From NCBI GenBank assembly GCA_964347995.1, contig CAYGBA010000045.1:1-12659 (forward strand): DNA of 12,659 nt. The letters run 5' to 3'. The first letter of the stretch is position 1. The number at the start of each line of letters is the position of its first letter. A model generated the notes under the pieces. That model ran no database searches. It was not told the origin of the DNA and saw nothing but the letters and a program-made list of their open reading frames with translations. This document shows positions 6,771-12,659 of this stretch, in pieces. This DNA is from GCA-020348365 sp964347995 (GTDB lineage Archaea; Thermoproteota; Bathyarchaeia; Bathyarchaeales; Bathyarchaeaceae). Position numbers and translations under genes: made by a program.

Positions 6771-6830
6771 TATGAAACTATCGTATCACAAATATATTAA
6801 ACTTTTTATTATTGAAACGATAGCTTTATA
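6771..6830. promoter_or_regulatory. inverted-repeat operator overlapping divergent promoters
   Basis: The left arm 6771-6786, read on the minus strand, is ATACGATAGTTTCATA. The right arm 6815-6830, on the plus strand, is AAACGATAGCTTTATA. They match at 13 of 16 positions, including a perfect ACGATAG core, with a 28-bp spacer. The left arm lies between the regulator's TATA-like element (6791-6800) and its GTG start. The right arm overlaps the candidate TATA box CTTTATAA (6824-6831) for the plus-strand gene. This is a plausible site for the divergent regulator to repress both genes. Confidence 0.55.
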
Positions 6831-6875
6831 AGAGGCGAGTTTATATTTATTAAAACGGAGGTTTAAATAACAAAA

Positions 6876-6882
6876 GAGGTGA
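6876..6882 (+). promoter_or_regulatory. Shine-Dalgarno GAGGTGA of the 92-residue gene
   Basis: GAGGTGA followed 6 nt later by ATG at 6889. A strong, well-spaced site that supports this ORF being translated. Confidence 0.65.
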
Positions 6883-6888
6883 TGCATT

Positions 6889-7167
6889 ATGTACGCACAA
6901 GTTGTCTATGAAAACGAGTCCTTAGGGCCACCTATAGTACTGAAATTCCTCAATCCATATATCCTGCGAATGTTGGCAGCAAAGCTTAATGAAGACAATA
7001 TGGAGCAAACTAACGAAAGCGCAGGCTTAGCTGGCATGCACCCATGCATAAGTCAAGATCGCGAAGCAACACTAATATCTTTTTATGTAAGAACGGCGAT
7101 GTTTGAAGCCGAAAGAAGGAAAGCTGAAGCACAAAATATGTTGCGCCTTAGAGAAACATTGAAATGA
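6889..7167 (+). CDS. small protein of unknown function, divergent from the regulator
   Basis: Not recognised. 92 residues, no signal peptide or membrane helix. The first third is mixed and moderately hydrophobic (YAQVVYENESLGPPIVLKF, then a short helix around PYILRMLAAKL). The middle has a lone pair of His and Cys (HPC near 51-53). The last 30 residues look like one charged helix (TAMFEAERRKAEAQNMLRLRE), possibly a coiled coil. Reality is supported by the strong ribosome binding site, TATA-like elements at about 6824-6831 and 6840-6854, and its place opposite a winged-helix regulator whose putative operator overlaps its promoter. It is probably a target of that regulator. It could be the regulator's partner or effector; nothing in the sequence decides this. 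Confidence 0.65.
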   Translation: MYAQVVYENESLGPPIVLKFLNPYILRMLAAKLNEDNMEQTNESAGLAGMHPCISQDREATLISFYVRTAMFEAERRKAEAQNMLRLRETLK

Positions 7168-7285
7168 AACCAAACAAAACACGCTGGTCCGTGTCAGCGG
7201 TGCACATAAAAAAGATCAACAAAGTCAGAGCGCATTAAATCCCGCAGGTGGCGCCTGACAATTCCCATTTTTCTTGGAAAAAAGA

Positions 7286-7337
7286 GGAGTTCGCGGGGAC
7301 ATATCCATTCATCTGAGACTCAAATCCCCGCAACTCC
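7286..7337 (+). other. strong bulged hairpin, possible structured RNA
   Basis: A 14-nt arm and a 13-nt arm form 13 pairs interrupted by one bulged C, mostly G-C. The loop of 25 nt (7300-7324) contains CTGA. No T tract follows directly, so it is not a typical intrinsic terminator. Either strand could be the transcribed one. Confidence 0.5.
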
Positions 7338-7400
7338 ATACACACACAGCTGATTTTTACGCGCGCATATTCATGCACGCCATACTAAATTATTCGCACC

Positions 7401-7417
7401 AAAGATTTAAAAAGAAA
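7401..7417 (+). promoter_or_regulatory. candidate promoter of the ECF operon
   Basis: AAAGATTTAAAAAGAAA, preceded by CGCACC, resembles an archaeal BRE plus TATA box. Transcription would start near 7435, giving a leader of about 45 nt that includes the AGTAGCTACT palindrome. Confidence 0.45.
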
Positions 7418-7453
7418 AACTAGTCCTTCTCACGGTAGTTTCAACAGAAAAAC

Positions 7454-7476
7454 CTACTACTTTTTTAGTAGCTACT
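7454..7476 (+). promoter_or_regulatory. iterated CTACT/AGTAG elements just before the ecfA1 start
   Basis: CTACT (7454-7458), AGTAG (7467-7471) and CTACT (7472-7476) sit 6-28 bp before the ATG. The last two form a perfect 10-bp palindrome, AGTAGCTACT. The first two could form a hairpin with an ACTTTTTT loop. This may be an operator or an RNA element controlling translation initiation. Confidence 0.35.
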
Positions 7477-7481
7477 CTTAA

Positions 7482-8378
7482 ATGGATGACATCATTTGCG
7501 AATCCAGAGCAGTGGGCGAGACAGTGGCGATAATCGAAACAAGCAATCTAACATACACATACCCCGGTGGGAAAGAACCTTCCCTCAAAGAGGTCTCTTT
7601 AACCATCGAAAAAGGAGAATTTGTGATTCTCACCGGTCCAAGCGGCTGTGGAAAAACAACCCTCTGCCGATGCTTCAACGGACTCATTCCACACTTCTAC
7701 AGCGGAAAACTCGAAGGAGACATTAAAGTCGCAGGTCATGACGTGTCTGAACACTCGATTTATGAGCTTGCCAAAGACGTCGGTCTCGTATTCCAGAATC
7801 CAGAAAACCAGCTCTTCGCACTATCCGTGGAAAAAGATGTCGCCTTCGGGCTTGAAAACCTGGGACTGCCCAGAGGAGATATGAGAAAACGAGTCGACTG
7901 GGCTCTTCAAATGACTGGTATACAAGATCTCCGTGAGCGGGCGCCGCATGAGCTGTCTGGCGGACAACAACAACGAGTCGCCATAGCATGTGTACTCAGC
8001 ATGCAACCGGAAGTTATGGTGCTCGACGAGCCCACATCATTCCTTGATCCATTGGGCGCGCAAAAAATCTTTGAAGTGATCGATGATTTGAACAAGAAGC
8101 TTGGTCTCACAGTCATCCTCGTGGAACACAGGTTAGACCTGGCGTCAAGATACGCAAACCATGTCATCGTCATGGATGAAGGAAAGGTCGTATTGGATGG
8201 AAAGCCCCTAAATGTCTTCACTTCTGAGAGAGCTCGCCTAATCGGTGTGGGCATCCCCAAAGCAACAAGACTCTATCAGGTTCTCCAAGAAACTGGAGTG
8301 CATCTCAGCGGGGTTCCAGTCAATTCACGAGAGGCTTCCCTACTTCTACAGGAGGTTTTGGCTCGTGATCGCGGTTAA
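7482..8378 (+). CDS. ecfA1: ECF transporter ATPase (EcfA1-like)
   Basis: One of two cytoplasmic ATPases that power an energy-coupling factor vitamin or metal importer. 298 residues with a complete ABC nucleotide-binding domain: Walker A GPSGCGKTT at 52-60, Q-loop QNPENQLFA from 105, signature LSGGQ at 158-162, Walker B VMVLDE ending at E183, D-loop SFLD at 186-189 and switch His H216. The QNP-NQLF stretch after the Q-loop is typical of EcfA/CbiO. ATG at 7482 lacks a Shine-Dalgarno; homology begins near residue 17, so the GTG codon for V15 is an alternative start. First gene of ecfA1-ecfA2-ecfT, overlapping the next gene by 14 nt. Which ATPase is A1 and which A2 is assigned by order only. A C-terminal extension of about 80 residues follows the switch region. 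Confidence 0.92.
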   Translation: MDDIICESRAVGETVAIIETSNLTYTYPGGKEPSLKEVSLTIEKGEFVILTGPSGCGKTTLCRCFNGLIPHFYSGKLEGDIKVAGHDVSEHSIYELAKDVGLVFQNPENQLFALSVEKDVAFGLENLGLPRGDMRKRVDWALQMTGIQDLRERAPHELSGGQQQRVAIACVLSMQPEVMVLDEPTSFLDPLGAQKIFEVIDDLNKKLGLTVILVEHRLDLASRYANHVIVMDEGKVVLDGKPLNVFTSERARLIGVGIPKATRLYQVLQETGVHLSGVPVNSREASLLLQEVLARDRG

Positions 8379-9186
8379 GGACGTCTACTTCACCTATCCA
8401 AGCAACGTAGAAGCCCTAAAAGGAGTCTCTCTCACATTTCGAAGCGGAGACTTCGTTGCGATTATGGGTCAGAACGGCGCGGGAAAAACAACGCTCGTTA
8501 AGCACTTCAACGGATTGCTGAAGCCAACCAAGGGGGCTGTTATTGTCGATGGAATTGACACGCGAGAAGAAAGCATAGCCAAACTCTCTCGAAAAGTCGG
8601 ATTCGTCTTCCAGAATCCCGACAATCAACTCTTCTGTGAGACCGTTGAAGATGAGGTTGCCTTCGCTCTCAGGAACTTCGGCTTCGAGAAAAAGGCTATC
8701 CAAAAAAGAGTGGAGTGGGCCATTAATCTTCTTGGATTAACAAGGTATCGCCAATCTTCGCCATTCATGCTGAGCGGTGGAGAGAGGAAACGAGTTGCCC
8801 TAGCCTCGGTTCTCGCTTGGGATCCCGATGTGGTAATCCTCGATGAGCCCACAATTGGACAGGACTATGAACAGAAAGAGAAACTACGCCAATTTATCGT
8901 TCAACTGAACGCTCAAGGAAAGACTGTGATTATCGTTACGCATGATGTTGAGTTCGTTGCTGAGTGTAATCCGCGTGTCGTCTTAATGGCTCAGGGAAAG
9001 ATTGTGGGCGAAGGAGTTGGGAAGCAAATTCTAACAAACCGCAAACTGGTCGCGGAAGCTTCTATTGTGCCTCCACAAATATCTCAGATATTCATGGGAC
9101 TCACAGGTTTTGGCTTGCCGACTGATGTTATTGACGTTTATGAAGCGAGAGATATCTTACTTGATTTCTTGGAGGACAGCTCATGA
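8365..9186 (+). CDS. ecfA2: ECF transporter ATPase (EcfA2-like)
   Basis: Second ATPase of the ECF module, 273 residues. Counted from the GTG start: Walker A GQNGAGKTT at 35-43, Q-loop QNPDNQLFC from 83, signature LSGGE at 136-140, Walker B VVILDE ending at E161, and switch His in IIVTHDVEF. The D-loop region reads IGQDYEQ rather than the usual SxLDP, a variation also seen in other EcfA proteins. The frame stays open upstream to 8245, but that part lies inside ecfA1. GGAGG at 8351-8355 is 9 nt before the GTG at 8365, and homology starts there (IAVKDVYFTYP), so GTG 8365 is the start. It forms a heterodimer with EcfA1. Its TGA stop overlaps the ecfT ATG. Confidence 0.92.
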   Translation: MIAVKDVYFTYPSNVEALKGVSLTFRSGDFVAIMGQNGAGKTTLVKHFNGLLKPTKGAVIVDGIDTREESIAKLSRKVGFVFQNPDNQLFCETVEDEVAFALRNFGFEKKAIQKRVEWAINLLGLTRYRQSSPFMLSGGERKRVALASVLAWDPDVVILDEPTIGQDYEQKEKLRQFIVQLNAQGKTVIIVTHDVEFVAECNPRVVLMAQGKIVGEGVGKQILTNRKLVAEASIVPPQISQIFMGLTGFGLPTDVIDVYEARDILLDFLEDSS

Positions 9187-9986
9187 GCGTCTTTGAAGGC
9201 TTCAAATTTAGGAAATTCTATTCACGTGTTCATGAGTTGGATCCGAGAGTTAAATTCTTCTATGTCTGCGCTGTGTTTGTGATAGCAGTCATGTTTAATC
9301 AGTTGCTGCCCCTAATTCTGTTATTTTTCATTCAGTTGCCGTTTGTTCTCGTGGCTGGTGTTGAAAGGGAGTGGATCAGATCGATGAAGGGGGCTTCATT
9401 TTTGGCGATAATGATTTTTCTCTTCAACTTTGTCTTCACTTATTTTTACACAGAGTATCCCACGTTTCCCCCATCCTCATCATTATTAGAATATTCGCTC
9501 GCGATGACACTTCGTTTCCTCGTACTGGTTGAGTCCTTCTCCATCTTCTTTCTCACAACATCTCCCGACCGTCTGGGGTTGGCTTTAGAACAGAGTCATG
9601 TGCCATACGAATTTTGCTTCGCCTTCACAACCGCGGTCCGTTTTGTGCCTGTTTTGGCTGAGGAGGCACAGTCCATCATGGATGCCCAGAAGGCTAGAGG
9701 TCTAGAGCTTGAGCGTGGAAACTTCATAAAAAGAATCAAGAACTACATTCCAATCCTCATCCCGCTTATAGTAAGCGCTATTCGTAGAAGCTTAGAGCTG
9801 GCTGAGGCCATGGAATCACGAGCCTGGGGAGCAACAGACAAACGCACAAACCTTTACGTGCTCAAAATAAAGAGAGGAGACTACGTTCTAGCTATAATCT
9901 CCATTTGCATGCTAATCCTAGCCATCTACATCTGGATTTTTCTGCGGGAGCAGATTCCACCGTTAATACCTTTGATAACTACGTGA
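9183..9986 (+). CDS. ecfT: ECF transporter transmembrane component EcfT
   Basis: Membrane scaffold that couples the two ATPases to a substrate-binding S component. 267 residues with the EcfT hallmarks: HELDPRVK at 17-24 before the first helices, hydrophobic segments about 25-60, 72-90, 105-126 and a final one near 233-255, and two cytoplasmic coupling motifs. The first is ARG at 171-173 (in AQKARGLELERG); the second is SRA at 212-214 (in AMESRAWGA), a mild variant of the usual Ala-Arg-Gly. ATG overlaps the ecfA2 stop as ATGA, with GGAGG 7 nt upstream, so translation is coupled. No S component follows, so the module probably serves S proteins encoded elsewhere (group II arrangement). The substrate cannot be told from these genes. 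Confidence 0.9.
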   Translation: MSVFEGFKFRKFYSRVHELDPRVKFFYVCAVFVIAVMFNQLLPLILLFFIQLPFVLVAGVEREWIRSMKGASFLAIMIFLFNFVFTYFYTEYPTFPPSSSLLEYSLAMTLRFLVLVESFSIFFLTTSPDRLGLALEQSHVPYEFCFAFTTAVRFVPVLAEEAQSIMDAQKARGLELERGNFIKRIKNYIPILIPLIVSAIRRSLELAEAMESRAWGATDKRTNLYVLKIKRGDYVLAIISICMLILAIYIWIFLREQIPPLIPLITT

Positions 9987-10047
9987 CACCCTTCTTTGGC
10001 AACCCTTCGCGGCTTCGTAAAAATATTATCTGCAATAGAAAGAAAGA

Positions 10048-10056
10048 TTTTTAATA
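10048..10056 (+). promoter_or_regulatory. candidate TATA box of hxlB
   Basis: TTTTTAATA preceded by purine-rich AAAGA, 38-46 bp before the TTG start. Start of transcription near 10080 would leave a leader of about 14 nt holding a weak AGGCGAG. Confidence 0.4.
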
Positions 10057-10093
10057 GCTGACATAGAGAATTGCCTCTCAAAGGCGAGAATCC

Positions 10094-10693
10094 TTGGAAT
10101 GGCTGAAGGCAGCCGCGGAAGAGATCCTAACTGGTGCTCAACAAGCAATCAGTCAACTTGACCTTGATCAGGTGGAAAAGATGATCCAGATGGTTCTGGA
10201 CGCTAGGCATAGGAGGATTTTTGTCGTTGGTGTTGGTCGAAGCGGCTTCGTCGGAAGAGCCTTCGCCGTGCGCCTTATGAACCTCGGATTCAATGTCTAC
10301 TTCTTGGGTGAGACTATCACCCCTGCCGCAACCAAGGAGGACTTGATCATCGTCATCTCCGGCTCAGGCACAACCAAACTAGCTACAACCGCCAGTTCGA
10401 CTGCGAGAGAAATCGGAGCCAACGTCATCGCCATCACATCCTATCCTGAATCTCAACTCGGCAGAACAGCTGACCACATCGTTTTCGTTGGAGGCCGAAC
10501 GAAAATAGGCTGGCCACGGAAGAAAGACTACCTGGCTCGGCAGATTTTGGGTGAGCGCGAAACCCTCAGTCCATTAGGATCCATATTCGAAAACAATGCA
10601 ATGATCTTTCTGGACAGCCTAGTGGTGGAGCTTATGCATCGCCTTGGAAAAACCGAAGAAGAAATGAGAAGGCTCCACGCCACAATTGAGTAG
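10094..10693 (+). CDS. hxlB: 6-phospho-3-hexuloisomerase (SIS domain)
   Basis: Interconverts D-arabino-hex-3-ulose 6-phosphate and fructose 6-phosphate. In archaea lacking the oxidative pentose phosphate pathway it works with hexulose-6-phosphate synthase to make ribulose 5-phosphate for nucleotides. 199 residues, the normal length. SIS-domain signatures: FVVGVGRSGFVGRAFAVRL at 43-61 with S50, GETITPA at 72-78, VISGSGTT at 87-94, and PLGSIFE at 160-166, matching the archaeal PHI family (MJ1247 type). The start is TTG at 10094; an in-frame stop lies at 10064-10066 and no better start codon intervenes. It is a single gene with its own promoter. The usual partner synthase is not in the window, neither fused nor adjacent. 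Other SIS isomerases are possible but the motifs favour PHI. Confidence 0.88.
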   Translation: MEWLKAAAEEILTGAQQAISQLDLDQVEKMIQMVLDARHRRIFVVGVGRSGFVGRAFAVRLMNLGFNVYFLGETITPAATKEDLIIVISGSGTTKLATTASSTAREIGANVIAITSYPESQLGRTADHIVFVGGRTKIGWPRKKDYLARQILGERETLSPLGSIFENNAMIFLDSLVVELMHRLGKTEEEMRRLHATIE

Positions 10694-10853
10694 TCAGTGA
10701 ATATATTCTTCAGGTTCTCAGCGAAATAATCTTGCTATTTTAGAGAGACCATCAAAAAAATCGCTTTGACCCTTAGCTATACATTGTCTTATGTGAATTT
10801 TATGTTCAGAAAGCCTTTTAAGATGCTTAATGCGTGTTCATGAAGAAACGTAG

Positions 10854-10864
10854 TTTAGATATAG
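10854..10864 (+). promoter_or_regulatory. candidate TATA box of the EF-2 gene
   Basis: TTTAGATATAG, 34-44 bp before the ATG at 10898. Predicted transcription start near 10885 gives a very short leader. The rest of the 204-bp gap after hxlB is AT-rich, with no ORF or RNA gene recognised. Confidence 0.45.
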
Positions 10865-10897
10865 TATAAGAAAATAGAGGCGGAGAACAAGCCCCAG

Positions 10898-12659
10898 ATG
10901 TGTCCACGTTTCAGACAGACTAAAGAAATACTCAAACTGATGAGTAAGAAAGAGGATATTCGCGACATCGGCATAATCGCCCATATTGATCATGGCAAAA
11001 CAACCATGACGGACTCTTTATTGGCTGAGGCTGGGCTTCTGTCACCGAAGATAGCTGGTGAGGCCAGAGCTCTTGATTATCTTGAGGAGGAGCAAAAGCG
11101 TGGTATCACAATAAAAACGGCCAACATCTCTCTCCTGCACGAAATCGAGGGCAAGCCTTGCGTTGTCAATCTTATCGACACTCCTGGGCACGTAGATTTC
11201 ACAGGCAAAGTGACACGAGCACTGAGGGCCATCGACGGCGCTGTCGTAGTTGTGGACGCAGTCGAAGAGGTTATGGTCCAAACAGAAACCGTGACGAGAC
11301 AAGCACTGGAAGAGCAAGTTAAGCCAGTTCTGTTCATCAACAAGGTCGACCGTTTGATCAGGGAATTGAAGCTAAATCCAGACGAGGTTCAAAGCAAGCT
11401 CAACAGGATAATTCGCGACTTCAACAACCTAATTGACCTTTACGGGGAGCCAGAACACAAGAAGAAGTGGAAAGTAGACGCGGCCAAAGGAACAGTCGCC
11501 TTCGGCTCCGCACTCCACAAATGGGGCTTCACTGTGGACATCGCCCAAGAGAAGGGGATGATGTTCAGCGACATAGTCGATGCTTACAAGGAGGAACGGT
11601 GGCAGGAACTCCCAAAAACTCTACCACTACACAACGCCATACTAGGTATGGTCGTAAAGAATCTACCGAATCCTGTATACGCTCAGAAATACAGAGTTCC
11701 GAAAATCTGGAGAGGTGATGTGGACTCTGAGATGGGGCAGGCGATGCTCAAATGCGATGACAACGGACCCATCGTCATATGTCTGACATCCGCGCAGATG
11801 GATCCGCATGCGGGGCTAGTTGCCACCGGACGAATGTTCTCGGGGTCGATACAGGAGGGCGATGAAGTTTACCTCGTCGGCGCAAGGAAAGACTATCGGG
11901 TTCAACAGGTCTCCATGTACATGGCTGCGTTTAGAGAGGTCGTGGACCGCATCGTGGCAGGCAATATAGCGGCGTTACTCGGGCTTGACCTTGCAAGGGC
12001 GGGTGAAACGCTCGTCGACGTATCACATAAAGGTGCGATGGTTCCCTTTGAACGCATCAAATATGTTTCTGAACCCGTCGTAACTATAGCTATAGAGCCG
12101 AAACACCCGAAGGAGCTGCCTCGTCTTGTTGACCTTATGCATCGTCTCTCGATTGAGGATCCAAACCTAGTGACCACGATAAATAAGGAGACAGGTGAAT
12201 ATCTGCTCAGTGGGATGGGGGAACTCCATCTGGAGATAGCTGTGAAGTTCCTCGGTCAGTATGGGGGGGGTCTTGAACTTCTTACGTCTCGTCCGATAGT
12301 CGTCTATCGGGAGAGCGTTGCTGGGCAAGGTGTTGTGGCGATGGCGAAGAGTCCGAATAAGCACAACCGATTCTGGATACAAGTAGAACCACTTGGACAA
12401 CAGGTTCTAGACATGATCGAGGCAGGGGATATAGACGAGTACATGGGCCGAAAGGAGGTGGGTGCAGTGTTACGCAAAGAGGCCAAATGGTCCACAGATG
12501 AAGCTAAGAATGTCTGGACAATTGAGGAGCACAAAAATATCTTGATCAACTTGACGAAGGGAATACAATACCTCCGAGAAGTGAGAGATATGATAATGGC
12601 GGGATTCAGGTGGGCTTCTCAAAACGGTCCGCTGTGTGAAGAGCCCATGCGCGGGTTAA
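10898..12659 (+). CDS. fusA: translation elongation factor 2 (aEF-2), 3' end outside window
   Basis: GTPase that drives ribosomal translocation. The window holds the first 587 codons of a protein of roughly 730. G domain: P-loop AHIDHGKTT at 28-36, switch I RGITIKT, DTPGHVDF from 94, NKVD at 148-151, and GSALHKWGF as the G5 region. Domain II follows (VATGRMFSGSIQEGDEVYL), then domain III (TGEYLLSGMGELHLEI) and the start of domain IV (SRPIVVYRES). The window ends within the domain IV motif CEEPMRG. The region that would hold the diphthamide histidine lies beyond the end, so it cannot be checked. ATG at 10898 gives the N-terminus PRFRQTKEILKLM, which matches archaeal EF-2; a GGAG lies 12 nt upstream. 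ATG 10940 is a shorter alternative. The frame is intact throughout. Confidence 0.95.
   Translation, partial: MCPRFRQTKEILKLMSKKEDIRDIGIIAHIDHGKTTMTDSLLAEAGLLSPKIAGEARALDYLEEEQKRGITIKTANISLLHEIEGKPCVVNLIDTPGHVDFTGKVTRALRAIDGAVVVVDAVEEVMVQTETVTRQALEEQVKPVLFINKVDRLIRELKLNPDEVQSKLNRIIRDFNNLIDLYGEPEHKKKWKVDAAKGTVAFGSALHKWGFTVDIAQEKGMMFSDIVDAYKEERWQELPKTLPLHNAILGMVVKNLPNPVYAQKYRVPKIWRGDVDSEMGQAMLKCDDNGPIVICLTSAQMDPHAGLVATGRMFSGSIQEGDEVYLVGARKDYRVQQVSMYMAAFREVVDRIVAGNIAALLGLDLARAGETLVDVSHKGAMVPFERIKYVSEPVVTIAIEPKHPKELPRLVDLMHRLSIEDPNLVTTINKETGEYLLSGMGELHLEIAVKFLGQYGGGLELLTSRPIVVYRESVAGQGVVAMAKSPNKHNRFWIQVEPLGQQVLDMIEAGDIDEYMGRKEVGAVLRKEAKWSTDEAKNVWTIEEHKNILINLTKGIQYLREVRDMIMAGFRWASQNGPLCEEPMRGL

Larger units (their letters stand above)
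7168..7481 (+). other. 314-bp gene-free region with hairpins and the ECF operon promoter
   Basis: No credible ORF. Several inverted repeats are present. CGCTG (7182-7186) pairs with CAGCG (7195-7199). CAGG (7245-7248) pairs with CCTG (7254-7257). The strongest is GGAGTTcGCGGGGA (7286-7299) with TCCCCGCAACTCC (7325-7337), a 13-bp stem with one bulged C and a 25-nt loop. This is followed by a T5 tract at about 7353, alternating sequence ACGCGCGC, a TATA-like box and a small palindrome next to the ecfA1 start. The hairpins lie upstream of the candidate promoter, so they may belong to the 3' end of the 92-residue gene's transcript or to a separate small RNA rather than to the ECF leader. Confidence 0.5.

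Noticed and set aside
7286..7337. tRNA-like element, because CTCAAATCC resembles a T-arm and the ends pair like an acceptor stem
   Set aside because: It is only 52 nt long, has no anticodon or D arm, and the supposed T-stem does not pair. The long hairpin pairing explains the sequence better.
8245..8364. Longer N-terminus for the second ECF ATPase
   Set aside because: These 40 codons lie within ecfA1 and resemble no ABC sequence; GGAGG and the start of homology both point to GTG 8365.
1..12659. CRISPR array, insertion sequence or prophage
   Set aside because: No spaced direct repeats, transposase, integrase or terminal repeats were seen; the genes are ordinary chromosomal families.

Overview
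The window looks like part of an archaeal chromosome. The evidence is a translation elongation factor 2 of archaeal type, an SSB resembling the OB domain of crenarchaeal SSB, two TRAM-domain proteins, 6-phospho-3-hexuloisomerase, TATA-box promoters, and mixed ATG/GTG/TTG starts with GGAGG-type ribosome binding sites. The gene set fits the TACK group, and a Bathyarchaeia-like lineage is my best guess. That is an inference from gene types, not a placement.

Layout. (1) 130-1371: a duplicated MgtE/SLC41-type divalent cation transporter. It converges, with only 6 bp between stop codons, on two tandem PhoU-like + RCK_C (TrkA_C) proteins at 1378-2586 on the minus strand. These two paralogues lie in one reading frame, separated by a single TAG, and the second appears to start at a CTG behind a strong Shine-Dalgarno. 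(2) 2796-4895: a complete GH133-type glycogen debranching enzyme with its own promoter. (3) 5017-5931, minus strand: a compact TRAM - SSB - TRAM operon of three small nucleic-acid-binding proteins. (4) 6165-6770, minus strand: a winged-helix regulator, divergent from an unrecognised 92-residue gene (6889-7167). The shared promoter region holds an imperfect 16-bp inverted repeat overlapping both core promoters. (5) 7168-7481: a 314-bp gene-free stretch with several hairpins and then a promoter. (6) 7482-9986: an ECF transporter energising module (two ATPases and EcfT) with overlapping genes and no substrate-binding S component. (7) 10094-10693: 6-phospho-3-hexuloisomerase. (8) 10898 to the window end: EF-2, cut off in domain IV.

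How they work together. The transporter and the RCK_C/PhoU pair probably form a cation-transport module, with the soluble pair supplying the ligand sensing that the transporter lacks. The TRAM/SSB operon is probably an RNA-chaperone and single-strand-binding unit. The regulator probably controls itself and the 92-residue gene. The ECF module should serve S components encoded elsewhere. The debranching enzyme and hexuloisomerase point to glycogen storage and to pentose synthesis by the reverse ribulose-monophosphate route.

No rRNA, tRNA, insertion sequence, CRISPR array or phage gene was seen. The least explained parts are the regulator/92-residue pair with its operator, the structured region before the ECF genes, and the TRAM-SSB-TRAM operon.
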